From Burkholderia arboris (GTDB lineage: Bacteria > Pseudomonadota > Gammaproteobacteria > Burkholderiales > Burkholderiaceae), in assembly GCF_902499125.1 (NCBI RefSeq), contig NZ_CABVPX010000018.1, positions 106,396-170,395 of the forward strand: a stretch of 64,000 nucleotides of DNA. Direction: 5' to 3'. Shown here piece by piece: positions 52,653-61,568 of this stretch. Position 1 is the stretch's first letter; each line of letters starts with the position of its first letter. The translations under genes and the position numbers were made by a program. Under the pieces are notes generated by a model, which was given only the letters and a program-made list of their open reading frames with translations, was not told the origin of the DNA and did not search any database.

Positions 52653-53939
52653 ATGTCCATCGATTCCGCCTTGCCCAACTTCCGCTCGCTCACGCCCGAG
52701 CAACGCCTGTCCCACCTGTCCCGCGCCGTCGGGCTCGACGATGCCGAGCATGCGCTGCTCGCGAAACCGGGCGCGCTGCCGCTCGACACCGCGAACGGGA
52801 TGATCGAGAACGTGATCGGCACGTTCGAACTGCCGATGGCCGTGGCCGGCTACTTCCGGATCAACGACCGTGACGTGATCGTGCCGATGGCCGTCGAAGA
52901 GCCGTCGATCGTTGCGGCCGCATCGTATATGGCGAAGCTGTCCCGTGCGGCCGGCGGCTTCCGCACGTCGAGCAGCGGCCCGCTGATGCGTGCGCAGGTG
53001 CAGGTGATCGGCGTCGACGATCCGTACGGCGCGCGGCTCGCGATCCTGCGGCACGCGGCCGAACTGATCGCCCTCGCGAACAGCCGCGACAAGGTGCTCG
53101 TCGGCCTCGGTGGCGGCTGCCGCGACATCGAGGTCCATGTATTCCCCGACACGCCGCGCGGCGCGATGGTCGTCGCGCACCTGATCGTCGACGTGCGCGA
53201 CGCGATGGGCGCGAACACGGTCAACACGATGGCCGAAACGGTTGCGACGCGCATCGAAGCCATTACGGGGGGCCAGGTACGGTTGCGGATACTGTCCAAC
53301 CTCGCGGATCTCCGGCTGGCCCGGGCAGAGGTACGGTATTCGGCCGCCACGCTCGCGACCGATGCCTATTCCGGCGAAGACGTGATCGACCGCGTGATCG
53401 ACGCGTACGTGTTCGCGGCAACCGACCCGTACCGCGCCGCGACACACAACAAGGGCATCATGAACGGCATCGATCCGGTCGTGGTCGCGACCGGCAACGA
53501 CTGGCGCGCGGTCGAAGCCGGCGCGCATGCGTATGCGAGCCGCAGCGGCCGCTATACGTCGCTGACGACGTGGGAGAAGGCCGCCAACGGCGACCTCGTC
53601 GGCACGATCGAAATGCCGATGCCGGTCGGGCTCGTCGGCGGCGCGACGAAGACGCATCCGCTCGCGCGTCTCGCGTTGAAGATCATGAACGTGACGTCCG
53701 CGCAGGAACTCGGCGAAATTGCCGTGGCGGTCGGGCTTGCGCAGAATCTCGGTGCGCTGCGCGCGCTCGCGACCGAAGGCATCCAGCGCGGCCACATGGC
53801 GCTGCATGCGCGCAACATCGCCGTCGCAGCGGGTGCGACCGGTGCCGACATCGACCGGATCGCGCAGCAGATGGTCGCGGCGAACGACGTGCGCACCGAC
53901 TTCGCGGTCGAGTTGCTCGCGGGCCGCAGCGGCGGCTGA
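52653..53939 (+). CDS. mvaA: hydroxymethylglutaryl-CoA reductase, degradative (class II)
   Basis: The product is 428 residues, the same length as Pseudomonas mevalonii HMG-CoA reductase. The four catalytic residues fall at the same numbers: E83 (VEEPS), K267 (HNKGIMNGID), D283 (GND) and H381 (RGHMALH). D146 (NSRDK), which in that enzyme favours NAD(H), is also present. The reaction is oxidation of mevalonate to HMG-CoA for use as carbon source. The gene is divergent from a MocR regulator and followed by transport genes. HMG-CoA lyase (mvaB), which should act next, is not in the window. Confidence 0.95.
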   Translation: MSIDSALPNFRSLTPEQRLSHLSRAVGLDDAEHALLAKPGALPLDTANGMIENVIGTFELPMAVAGYFRINDRDVIVPMAVEEPSIVAAASYMAKLSRAAGGFRTSSSGPLMRAQVQVIGVDDPYGARLAILRHAAELIALANSRDKVLVGLGGGCRDIEVHVFPDTPRGAMVVAHLIVDVRDAMGANTVNTMAETVATRIEAITGGQVRLRILSNLADLRLARAEVRYSAATLATDAYSGEDVIDRVIDAYVFAATDPYRAATHNKGIMNGIDPVVVATGNDWRAVEAGAHAYASRSGRYTSLTTWEKAANGDLVGTIEMPMPVGLVGGATKTHPLARLALKIMNVTSAQELGEIAVAVGLAQNLGALRALATEGIQRGHMALHARNIAVAAGATGADIDRIAQQMVAANDVRTDFAVELLAGRSGG

Positions 53940-53947
53940 CGCGTAGA

Positions 53948-53978
53948 CTGCACGCCGCGCAATCCACGCGGCGTGCAG
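53948..53978 (+). terminator. 12-bp hairpin between mvaA and the transporter genes
   Basis: A perfect 12-base-pair stem (CTGCACGCCGCG and its complement) with a seven-base loop CAATCCA lies nine bases after the mvaA stop and 48 bases before the next gene. There is no T-tail. It could partly terminate transcription or protect the mvaA mRNA end, giving less transporter than enzyme. Confidence 0.5.
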
Positions 53979-54026
53979 CGCGCCACGCCGGCCAGACCGG
54001 CGACCTATCAATCCAGGAGGAGACAC

Positions 54027-54524
54027 ATGGAACAGACCGGTTCAAGCGCGGTCGCAACCGCGCCGCATCGCGCCCGGTCGTTGGCCGGCGCCGATGCGGC
54101 GGCCACGACGCTCGTCGAGGTGTGGGGCGATACCGTGGCGACGAAACATCTCGCGTGGTCGGTGTTGCTGGGCATTGCGATCAGCCTTGGCGCGTTCGAG
54201 ATCGGCCGCGTGGTGCTCGCATCGTTCGTCCACGACGTGGCGATCGCGCGCGCATACGCGATGCTGATCGGCCTTGCCGGCTGCCTGCTGGCCGGTACGA
54301 TCTGCGCGGTGCTGTTCAAGCCGAAACGCACGGTGATCGAACACGCGGCGGGCGGCGCCGAGCGTGACGCGGCACTGCGGCAGCTCGCCGAAGCATCGGG
54401 CGGGCTCGGCTCGACGAGCGACTTGTCGGCCAGCGCGCGCGCCGAGATGGAGGAACTCGGGCTGCTCGATCTCTTTGCGTCGTACGACGCATCGTCCGAG
54501 CGCGCACGCGCGGGAGGCCGCTGA
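54027..54524 (+). CDS. small two-span membrane subunit of a TctA-like transporter
   Basis: The 165-residue protein has two hydrophobic spans (about 44-64 and 75-97), a cytoplasmic N-terminus, and a charged C-terminal part (about 100-165) without membrane segments. An AGGAGG lies six bases before the ATG. Its stop overlaps the next start (ATGA), so it is almost certainly a partner of the permease. It takes the position of TctB but has two spans rather than four. I do not recognise a named family. Confidence 0.7.
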   Translation: MEQTGSSAVATAPHRARSLAGADAAATTLVEVWGDTVATKHLAWSVLLGIAISLGAFEIGRVVLASFVHDVAIARAYAMLIGLAGCLLAGTICAVLFKPKRTVIEHAAGGAERDAALRQLAEASGGLGSTSDLSASARAEMEELGLLDLFASYDASSERARAGGR

Positions 54525-55903
54525 TGGACGCGCTGCTGCATGCGTTGCCGGCCGCGTTCGCGATGGGGCTGCTTGGCGCGATCGTGTTCTCCGGCATCGG
54601 GCTGATCTCCGGCACCGACGAAACGACGACGATCGCGCCGCTCACCTTGCTCGTCGCACTGCTCGGCGTGCCGCCGGCCGGCGTCTTCACGTTTTTCCTC
54701 GCGGGCGCGGTGGCCAAGCACATCACGCATTCGATCCCGACTGCGCTGCTCGGCATTCCCGGCGACACGATGGCCGCGCCGCTGCTGCAGCAGGCGACGC
54801 TGCTGCGCGCGCTCGGCGTGCCGCACATCGCGCTGCGCAAGATGATCTCCGGTGCGATCGTCGCCGCGTTCGTCGCGCTGCCGCTCGCGGTGCTGTTCGC
54901 GTCGCTGCTCGCGCCGTTCGGCGCCGCGATCGCGAAGGCCGCGCCGTGGGTGTTCCTCGCGGCGGCCATCGGCATCGCGTACTTCTCGGCGGGGCGCTGG
55001 GCATCGGTGCTGCTGCTCGTGCCGTTCGTGATGCTGGTGGTCGGGCTGCAGGCGCTGACGGGCCATTACGGCGTGAAGCTGAGTGTCAGCTACTTCCTCG
55101 GGATCGCGATCGGGCCGCTGGTGGCCGACCTGTTCTCGATACTGTCGCCGGCCGAGCGGCGGCGCATGCGCCGCGACGGGCCGTCGACGTTCGTGCTCGC
55201 GCCCGACGTGAAAAGCTGGCGCGGCTATTTCCCGAATCCGCTGAAGGTGCTCGACCGCGAGCAGGTCGCGTGGACGGTCGGCACGGCCGCCGTGTCGAGC
55301 GCGACGTTCGTGTTCAGCCCGGTCGCGATGACGGTGCTGATGGGCGAGATCGTCGGCGCGCGCGTGCGCCATGCGTACCAGCGCCTGACGACGGTGATCG
55401 CCGCGCGTAACGGCGTGACGGAGGCGACCTACATCGCCGAGGCGCTGATTCCGCTGATCGCGTTCGGGCTGCCGCTGAGCCCGGTGGCGGCCGGCCCGGC
55501 CGCACCGCTGTTCAATGCGCCGCCGCGCTTCACGGTCGACGCGGCGAGCGGGCAGATCCACAACCTGCATACGCTGATGAGCTGGCCCGAGTTCCTCGGC
55601 TACGGGCTGCTGTCGATCCTGCTGGCCGCGCTGATCGCGTATCCGCTCGCGATGCACCACGCGCACCGCGCGGCGTCGTTCGTCGCACGCAAGCTGAGCC
55701 ACGAAGCGATCATCGCGACCTTCGCGGGGCTGATCGTCGTGATCGGCGTGTGGGAGGGGCAACTGCTGGGGCTCGCCGTGATCGTGACGATCGGCCTGTT
55801 CGGCGGAATGCTGTCGCGCCTGTTCGCGTTCAACACGGGCGTGCAGTTCATGGGCTACTACGTCGCGGTGCTCAGCGTACCCGCGATCGCCAAGCTGTTC
55901 TGA
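54524..55903 (+). CDS. TctA-like large permease, possible mevalonate importer
   Basis: The 459-residue inner-membrane protein has about ten hydrophobic segments. The block SIPTALLGIPGDTMAAPLLQQATLLRALGVPHIALR matches the tripartite tricarboxylate transporter TctA segment (SIPAILLNTPGxxxxAATxxDGYPxxxxG...ALG). The N-terminal PGLGP-type loop is changed to SGTDETTTIAPLTLL, and no periplasmic TctC gene adjoins. The location behind mvaA suggests import of mevalonate. Start overlaps the small subunit's stop. The substrate is inference from context. Confidence 0.75.
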   Translation: MDALLHALPAAFAMGLLGAIVFSGIGLISGTDETTTIAPLTLLVALLGVPPAGVFTFFLAGAVAKHITHSIPTALLGIPGDTMAAPLLQQATLLRALGVPHIALRKMISGAIVAAFVALPLAVLFASLLAPFGAAIAKAAPWVFLAAAIGIAYFSAGRWASVLLLVPFVMLVVGLQALTGHYGVKLSVSYFLGIAIGPLVADLFSILSPAERRRMRRDGPSTFVLAPDVKSWRGYFPNPLKVLDREQVAWTVGTAAVSSATFVFSPVAMTVLMGEIVGARVRHAYQRLTTVIAARNGVTEATYIAEALIPLIAFGLPLSPVAAGPAAPLFNAPPRFTVDAASGQIHNLHTLMSWPEFLGYGLLSILLAALIAYPLAMHHAHRAASFVARKLSHEAIIATFAGLIVVIGVWEGQLLGLAVIVTIGLFGGMLSRLFAFNTGVQFMGYYVAVLSVPAIAKLF

Positions 55904-56161
55904 AGAACCCGCATCCGGCAGCCGCGTGTGCCGCGCGGCTGCCCGGAAACGGGGCTTTTCATGCGATTTTTGAATCGCTGTGTGTCGTGTTCGCACACAG
56001 ATACGTTGGGATACAAAACCTCCGGATGGTTCGGATATAAAGCCGGTGAAGCGATTCACACGGCGGCGCGGAGCCCTGCGCCGCCGCTGCGAACGGCGAC
56101 ACCTGAATGCCCGCACGTGCCGCGGGCGCCTTCCTTAGCGATCGACATTGGAGAACGAGTC

Positions 56162-57205
56162 ATGCCTGATACCGTGAACACCCGCCGCCGCCTGATCCTG
56201 GGCTCGACGCTGGCGAGCCTGAGCCTTGCCGACCTCGGCTTCAGCGCGCTCGCGCACGCGCAGTCGGCGCCCGATGCACCGGCCGGGAAGCGCCCGGCCG
56301 GCGTCGCGTCGCTGGGCACGATCCACCAGATCGACGCGGGCGTGCTCAACGTCGGGTATGCGGACCTCGGGCCGAAGCAAGGCCCCGTCGTGTTCCTGCT
56401 GCACGGCTGGCCGTACGACATCTACAGCTACGCGGACGTCGCGCCGCTGCTCGTCAAGGCCGGCTATCGCGTGATCGTGCCGTACCTGCGCGGTTACGGC
56501 TCGACGACGTTCCGCTCGGCCGACACGGTGCGCAACGGCCAGCAGGCCGTGACGGCCGTCGACATCGTCGCGCTGATGGATGCGCTGAAGATCGACCGCG
56601 CGGTGTTCGGCGGCTACGACTGGGGCGCGCGCACGGCCGACATCATCGCGGCGCTGTGGCCGCAGCGCGTGAAGGCGCTGGTGTCGGTGAGCGGCTACCT
56701 GATCGGCAGCCAGGAGGCGAACCGCAAGCCGCTGCCGCCGCAGGCCGAATTCCAGTGGTGGTATCAGTTCTATTTCACGACCGAGCGCGGCGAACTCGGC
56801 TACGCGGCGAACCGCGACGCGTTCAACAAGCTGATCTGGCAACTCGCGTCGCCGAAGTGGCAGTTCTCCGACGAAACCTATGCACGCTCGGCCGCGTCGT
56901 TCCAGAATCCCGACCACGTGGCCGTCGTGATCCACAACTACCGCTGGCGCCTCGGGCTCGCGAAGGGCGAGGCGCAGTACGACGACATCGAGCGGCGTCT
57001 GGCGGCCGGGCCCGCGATCACGGTGCCGACGATCACGATGGAAGGCGATGCGAACGGCGCGCCGCATCCGGAGCCGGCCGCGTATGCGAAGCGGTTCACG
57101 GGCAAGTACCAGCACCGCACGATCACCGGCGGCATCGGCCACAACCTGCCGCAGGAAGCGCCGCAGGCGTTTGCCGATGCGATCCTGCAAGTGGAGCATC
57201 TGTGA
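56162..57205 (+). CDS. exported alpha/beta hydrolase (epoxide hydrolase / dehalogenase type)
   Basis: The 347-residue protein has a twin-arginine signal (NTRRRLILGSTLASLSLADLGFSALAHAQ), so it is probably exported folded. The hydrolase part has VVFLLHGWPYDIYSY, nucleophilic Asp in FGGYDWGAR, and the histidine in TGGIGHNLPQEAP. The ATG at 56162 has GGAG upstream. Its stop overlaps the ATG of the cytochrome P460 gene, so the two are coupled. The substrate is unknown. Confidence 0.9.
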   Translation: MPDTVNTRRRLILGSTLASLSLADLGFSALAHAQSAPDAPAGKRPAGVASLGTIHQIDAGVLNVGYADLGPKQGPVVFLLHGWPYDIYSYADVAPLLVKAGYRVIVPYLRGYGSTTFRSADTVRNGQQAVTAVDIVALMDALKIDRAVFGGYDWGARTADIIAALWPQRVKALVSVSGYLIGSQEANRKPLPPQAEFQWWYQFYFTTERGELGYAANRDAFNKLIWQLASPKWQFSDETYARSAASFQNPDHVAVVIHNYRWRLGLAKGEAQYDDIERRLAAGPAITVPTITMEGDANGAPHPEPAAYAKRFTGKYQHRTITGGIGHNLPQEAPQAFADAILQVEHL

Positions 57206-57747
57206 TGCGGGCTGGCATGGGTGTCTGGCGTCGCGGCGCGCGCCGTGCGCTCGTCGCGGGCGTGCTGCTGGGCGGCGCGCTGTCGGCGAGCGGTCCGGCC
57301 GCATTCGCGGAGCAGCCGAAGCCGGCTGCGGCCGCATCGCCGATCTACGGCGTGACGATCCCGCCCGGCTACCGGAAGTGGGAAATGGTTGCGCCGGCCG
57401 AAGAGGCCGCACCGCTCGACGAGCTGCGCGTGGTGCTCGGCAACCCCGTTGCGATCCGCGCGCTTGAACAGGCAACGCTGCCGTTTCCTGACGGCACGAT
57501 CCTCGTGAAGCTCGCGTACAAGCGCAAGCAGTCCGACGAGTTCGCACCGGCGACGGTGCCCGGCCAGGCGACGACCGTGCAGGTGATGGTGAAGGACTCG
57601 CGTCGCTATGCATCGACGGGCGGCTGGGGCTTCGGGCGCTTCATCAACGGCGTGCCGGCCGATATCGGCCAGCATCAGACGTGCTTTGCGTGTCACCAGG
57701 CGCGGGTGAAGAACCACGACTACGTGTTCACGCGGCTTGCGCCGTGA
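57205..57747 (+). CDS. cytochrome P460 family c-type heme protein
   Basis: The 180-residue exported protein has a signal peptide (cut near AAFAEQ), then the P460 fold with YGVTIPPGYRKWEMVAPA, LVKLAYKRK, and the heme-binding CFACH near the C-terminus. Cytochrome P460 proteins have a lysine-crosslinked heme and can oxidise hydroxylamine; many members are of unknown role. Translation is coupled to the hydrolase (TGATG). A strong terminator ends the unit. Confidence 0.88.
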   Translation: MRAGMGVWRRGARRALVAGVLLGGALSASGPAAFAEQPKPAAAASPIYGVTIPPGYRKWEMVAPAEEAAPLDELRVVLGNPVAIRALEQATLPFPDGTILVKLAYKRKQSDEFAPATVPGQATTVQVMVKDSRRYASTGGWGFGRFINGVPADIGQHQTCFACHQARVKNHDYVFTRLAP

Positions 57748-57776
57748 CGTGACATGGCCGTGCGAAGCGGATGGAG

Positions 57777-57805
57777 AGGCGTGCCCTGCGAGGCACGCCT
57801 TTTTT
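57777..57805 (+). terminator. rho-independent terminator after the P460 gene
   Basis: A nine-base-pair stem AGGCGTGCC / GGCACGCCT with loop CTGCGA is followed by six Ts, about 30 bases after the stop codon. Confidence 0.85.
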
Positions 57806-58026
57806 CATGGTGCGCGCGGCGGGGCGAAACGGATCGGCAAGCAGGTTTGTATCGCACTGTATCTGCGGCCGCTCCTGAAATACTGGCATGCAGAAAGCAC
57901 CGGTTTCGGAAACATGCCGGATACGTGAGCGGGTTCTACTGTCGACATGCAGCAAACGTTCGGTGCCAGACGTCCGCACCGGATGCCAAGTGATCGATAC
58001 CCCAACTTCGTTCCAGGAGAACTCTG

Positions 58027-58353
58027 ATGAAAGCCGCTCGAATCCTCGCCGTTGCCGTCCTCGCCGTCGCTCCCGCCTTGTCGTTCGCCGATACCGGCCA
58101 CAGCCTCACGCGTGCCGACGTGCGCGCCGAACTCGTCCGCCTCGAGCAGGCCGGCTACAACCCGGCGCGTAGCGAACCGCACTACCCGGAAGACATCGCT
58201 CACGCGTTGCAGGTGGCGCGTTCCGATCAGAACGGCCCGTCGAAGTCGCAAGGCGACACCGTGGCCGATGCGCCGACGCCTGCCGGCCATCGCGACGCGG
58301 CGCAATCGCGCGCTGCACGGAATGCCGCCGACGACCTGTACGCGCATTCGTAA
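58027..58353 (+). CDS. DUF4148 periplasmic protein
   Basis: The 108-residue protein has a signal peptide (cut near LSFAD) and the DUF4148 pattern LTRADVRAELVRLEQAGYNPA followed by a Ser/Ala-rich tail. These short exported proteins are abundant in Burkholderia and their function is unknown. AGGAGA lies seven bases before the ATG. Confidence 0.9.
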   Translation: MKAARILAVAVLAVAPALSFADTGHSLTRADVRAELVRLEQAGYNPARSEPHYPEDIAHALQVARSDQNGPSKSQGDTVADAPTPAGHRDAAQSRAARNAADDLYAHS

Positions 58354-58441
58354 TCCGGTGCCGCGCCTGCTGCAGGCAGACGCGGCCGCCACTGCAGCAC
58401 TTCATTTGAACAACAGACACGACAGAGAAAGGAGCATGACG

Positions 58442-59233
58442 ATGGCCGGTTTGATGAAACGCGTTCTGGTATCCGCCGCGGTGATCGGCGGACTGTTCGG
58501 TGCGGTCGCGGCGCAGGCCGCGCCGAAGGAAGACCTGAAGGGCACGAACGTCGTGCTCGTGCACGGCGCATTCGCCGACGGTTCGAGCTGGAACCGCGTG
58601 ATTCCGCTGCTCGAGGCGCGCGGGCTGCACGTGGTGTCGGTGCAGAATCCGCTGAGCTCGCTCGCCGACGACGCGGCCGCGACCAGGCGCACGATCGACG
58701 CGCAGAAGGGGCCGGTCGTGCTGGTCGGCCATTCGTGGGCCGGCGTCGTGATCAGCGATGCGGGCAACGACGACAAGGTGAAATCGCTCGTGTACGTCGC
58801 CGCGTTCGCGCCCGATAGCGGCCAGTCGATCGCCGACGTCACGCAGGGGCTGCCGGCGCCGTCGTGGGCCGGTGAGCTGCGCAAGGACGCGGGCGGTTTC
58901 GCGCGGTTGTCGGACAAGGCGATCGCGCAGGACTTCGCGCCGGACCTGCCGCCTGCGCAGCAGCGCATCGTTGCGGCGACCCAGGGGCCGTGGTATAGCG
59001 GTTGCATCTCGGAGAAGGTCGCGCAGGCCGCATGGCATGCGAAGCCGTCGACGTTCGTCGTCGCGACGCAGGACAGGATGATCGATCCGACGCTGCAGGA
59101 AACGATGGCGAAACGGATCGGTGCGACGGTCGCACGCGTGAACGGCAGCCATGTCGCGATGCTGAGCCAGCCGAAGGCCGTGGCCGACGCGATCATCGCT
59201 GCGGCCGAGCGCGCGAAGCAGGATACGCAGTGA
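58442..59233 (+). CDS. exported alpha/beta hydrolase (EstC-like)
   Basis: The 263-residue protein has a Sec signal peptide (MKRVLVSAAVIGGLFGAVAAQAAP) and the hydrolase pattern NVVLVHGAFADGSSWNRVIPLLEARGLHVVSVQNPLSS, nucleophile in VVLVGHSWAGVVI, and the late-strand VVATQDRMID and NGSHVAMLSQP. It is a paralog of the cytoplasmic hydrolase at 32746-33441. The second ATG (58442) is chosen because GGAG lies seven bases upstream; for the first ATG (58436) the spacing is only one base. Confidence 0.88.
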   Translation: MAGLMKRVLVSAAVIGGLFGAVAAQAAPKEDLKGTNVVLVHGAFADGSSWNRVIPLLEARGLHVVSVQNPLSSLADDAAATRRTIDAQKGPVVLVGHSWAGVVISDAGNDDKVKSLVYVAAFAPDSGQSIADVTQGLPAPSWAGELRKDAGGFARLSDKAIAQDFAPDLPPAQQRIVAATQGPWYSGCISEKVAQAAWHAKPSTFVVATQDRMIDPTLQETMAKRIGATVARVNGSHVAMLSQPKAVADAIIAAAERAKQDTQ

Positions 59234-59309
59234 GTGAACGGGGCGCCGCGTCTTCGTGAAGAAGCGCGGCGCCGTGTGGGATTGTGATGTCTTTCCACCA
59301 GGAGAAGTC

Positions 59310-60710
59310 ATGACCGAACTCTGGCAACTGTCGGCCGCCGAACTGGCGAAACGTGTGCGGCATCGTGAAGTGTCCGCGCGCGACGTGGCGGACGCTGTGC
59401 TCGATCGTCTCGATGCCGTGAATCCGGCGATCAACGCGGTGGTCGAACACCGCCCCGACGACGTGCGGCGGCAGGCCGACGAAGTCGACCGCGCGATCGC
59501 GCGCGGCGACGATCCGGGCCCGCTCGCGGGCGTGCCCGTGACCGTGAAGATCAACATCGATCAGGCGGATTTTGCGACGACCAACGGTACGCGCTTGCAG
59601 GAAAACCTGATCGCGCACGCCGACAGCCCGGTGGTCGCCAACATCCGGAAGGCCGGCGGGATTCTGCTGGGCCGCACCAATTCGCCGACGTTCGCGCTTC
59701 GCTGGTTCACGTCGAATCTCGTGCACGGCCACACGCGCAATCCGCGCAATGCGTCGCTGACGCCGGGCGGATCGAGCGGCGGCGCGGCGGCCGCCGTGGC
59801 GGCCGGGATCGGCCCGCTTGCGGTCGGCACCGATATCGGCGGCTCGGTGCGTTACCCGGCTTATGCGTGCGGCGTGCACGGGATCCGGCCGTCGCTCGGC
59901 CGCGTACCGGCGTTCAATGCATCGTCGCCCGAGCGTGCGATCGGTGCGCAACTGATGTCGACCGCTGGGCCGATCGCGCGCACGATCGACGACCTCTCGC
60001 TCGCGCTGCGTGCGTTCGCCGCGCCGGATACGCGTGACCCGTGGAACGTGGCCGTGCCGTTCGACGGGCGCGAGGAGCCGAAGCGTGCTGCGCTGTGTGT
60101 GCGTCCGGGGGGCTTGCAAGTCGTGCCTGAAGTGGAGGCTGCGTTGCGCGATGCCGCGCGCCGGTTGGTCGATGCGGGCTGGATCGTCGACGAGATCGAC
60201 GATACGCCGCCGATGCGAGAGGCGGCGTTGTTGCAGGAACAGCTTTGGCTCGGAGACGGGTTCGATGCGTTGGCGAATTCGGTCGAGCAGGACGGCGATC
60301 CGGGCGCGGCGGCGGTGATTGCGGCCGTGCGCGGCAAGGTGCGCGACCTGCCGGCCGACGTGATCAGCCGTGCGCTGGTCCGGCGTACGACGTTGACGCG
60401 GCAATGGCGGCTGTTTCTCGACGAGTATCCGGTGTTGCTGTTGCCTGTTTCGTCGGAACTGCCGTTCCCGGACGATCTCGACCGCCAGGGGCCGGACGGC
60501 TTCGCGCGCGTGTGGGAAGCGCAACTCACGTTGCGTGCGCTACCCGCGATGGGGCTGCCGGGGCTGGCCGTCACGACGTCACTCGTGAACGGCGTGCCAG
60601 TGGGCGTGCAGGTAGTGGCTACGCATCATCGCGAGGATCTGTGTCTGCTCGCGGGGCGAGATATCGAAGCGCGTGGCGTGCCGATTGCGCCGGTCGATCC
60701 GCAGTCTTGA
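59310..60710 (+). CDS. amidase signature family protein
   Basis: The 466-residue enzyme carries the complete amidase signature triad: Lys in PVTVKIN (about 83), cis-Ser in TDIGGSVRYPA (about 178) and nucleophile Ser region LTPGGSSGGAAAAVAAG (about 153-160). It hydrolyses an amide; the substrate is unknown. The ATG at 59310 has AGGAG upstream. It lies 76 bases after the exported hydrolase but may have its own promoter. Confidence 0.92.
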   Translation: MTELWQLSAAELAKRVRHREVSARDVADAVLDRLDAVNPAINAVVEHRPDDVRRQADEVDRAIARGDDPGPLAGVPVTVKINIDQADFATTNGTRLQENLIAHADSPVVANIRKAGGILLGRTNSPTFALRWFTSNLVHGHTRNPRNASLTPGGSSGGAAAAVAAGIGPLAVGTDIGGSVRYPAYACGVHGIRPSLGRVPAFNASSPERAIGAQLMSTAGPIARTIDDLSLALRAFAAPDTRDPWNVAVPFDGREEPKRAALCVRPGGLQVVPEVEAALRDAARRLVDAGWIVDEIDDTPPMREAALLQEQLWLGDGFDALANSVEQDGDPGAAAVIAAVRGKVRDLPADVISRALVRRTTLTRQWRLFLDEYPVLLLPVSSELPFPDDLDRQGPDGFARVWEAQLTLRALPAMGLPGLAVTTSLVNGVPVGVQVVATHHREDLCLLAGRDIEARGVPIAPVDPQS

Positions 60711-61065
60711 TGATTTGACGGGGGCGTGCATCGGCGATGCGCGCGCCATCCGGTTCATTTCGGATTCCATGGCAACGCGGCCCGCGCCGCGTTGATCCGT
60801 TCCCTCCCATCCTTTCAAACTCCTTCGATGCAAGACATCGAACGGTCACCGTCCCGCATTTCCAGCCCGCCAGCGACCGCGCGCCGATAGCGCGCGTCTG
60901 CTATTGCATTCCCCGCGGCGCTGATTAGGAAATGAAATTTTATTGGTTCTGCTTCCCCGACCGCCCTCGCATAGTGGCGCTGACGGCTATAGACAGCACG
61001 CAAGCTGCGACGGCCGGATTCCCGGTGTTTTTGTTCATACGAATCTACGAAAACAAGGAAGTGTC
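60711..61065. other. 355-base gap, promoter region of the sulfur operon
   Basis: The stretch at 60930-61000 is AT-richer than its flanks (AATGAAATTTTATTGG) and contains the 13-base CTGACGGCTATAG that also occurs before the encapsulin gene. No gene is seen; frames open here are GC-bias artefacts. Confidence 0.5.
60980..60992 (+). promoter_or_regulatory. shared 13-base promoter element, copy 1
   Basis: CTGACGGCTATAG lies 86 bases upstream of the rhodanese start. It contains a -10-like TATAGA with no recognisable -35, which suggests an activator-dependent promoter. The identical 13 bases lie 100 bases upstream of the encapsulin gene. Confidence 0.55.
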
Positions 61066-61536
61066 ATGACGTTTGGACTGGAAGAACGAACCGCTGCACA
61101 GCAGGCGCTCGAAGACGCGCGCGCGGCGGCAGCGGCGGCCGGCACGCCCTACGCGGGCGGCGTCGCGCCGCAAGCCGCGTGGGCGCTGTTCTCCGCTGGA
61201 GACGTATTGCTGGTGGACGTGCGTACTGCGGAAGAACGGAAATTCGTCGGCCACGTGCCGGAGTCGCTGCACGTACCGTGGGCGACCGGCACGAGCCTGA
61301 CGCGCAATCCGCGCTTCGTGCGCGAACTGGAAGCGAAAACCGGCAAGGAGGCCGTCGTGCTGTTGCTGTGTCGCAGCGGCAATCGCTCGGCACAGGCGGC
61401 CGAGGCCGCGACGAAGGGGGGCTTCACGCAGGTATTCAACGTGCTCGAAGGGTTCGAGGGCGACCTCGACGAGCGGCAGCACCGCGGTAGCCGGAACGGT
61501 TGGCGCTTCCGCGGCCTGCCGTGGGCGCAGGACTGA
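61066..61536 (+). CDS. rhodanese-like sulfurtransferase
   Basis: The 156-residue single-domain rhodanese has DVLLVDVRTAEERKFVGHVPESLHVPW and the active-site loop CRSGNRS (Cys about 107). It moves sulfane sulfur as a persulfide. The ATG at 61066 has AAGGA six bases upstream. It is the first gene of a run rhodanese - serine acetyltransferase - XRE regulator - encapsulin - cysteine desulfurase, all on the plus strand. Rhodaneses are known neighbours of family 2A encapsulin loci. Confidence 0.93.
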   Translation: MTFGLEERTAAQQALEDARAAAAAAGTPYAGGVAPQAAWALFSAGDVLLVDVRTAEERKFVGHVPESLHVPWATGTSLTRNPRFVRELEAKTGKEAVVLLLCRSGNRSAQAAEAATKGGFTQVFNVLEGFEGDLDERQHRGSRNGWRFRGLPWAQD

Positions 61537-61568
61537 TTGATTCACGGCCGTTACGGGGAGAAAGCAGC

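Noticed and set aside
54008..56116. Minus-strand open frame of 702 codons opposite the transporter genes
   Set aside because: Extremely Arg/Glu/His-rich, typical of antisense frames in GC-rich DNA.
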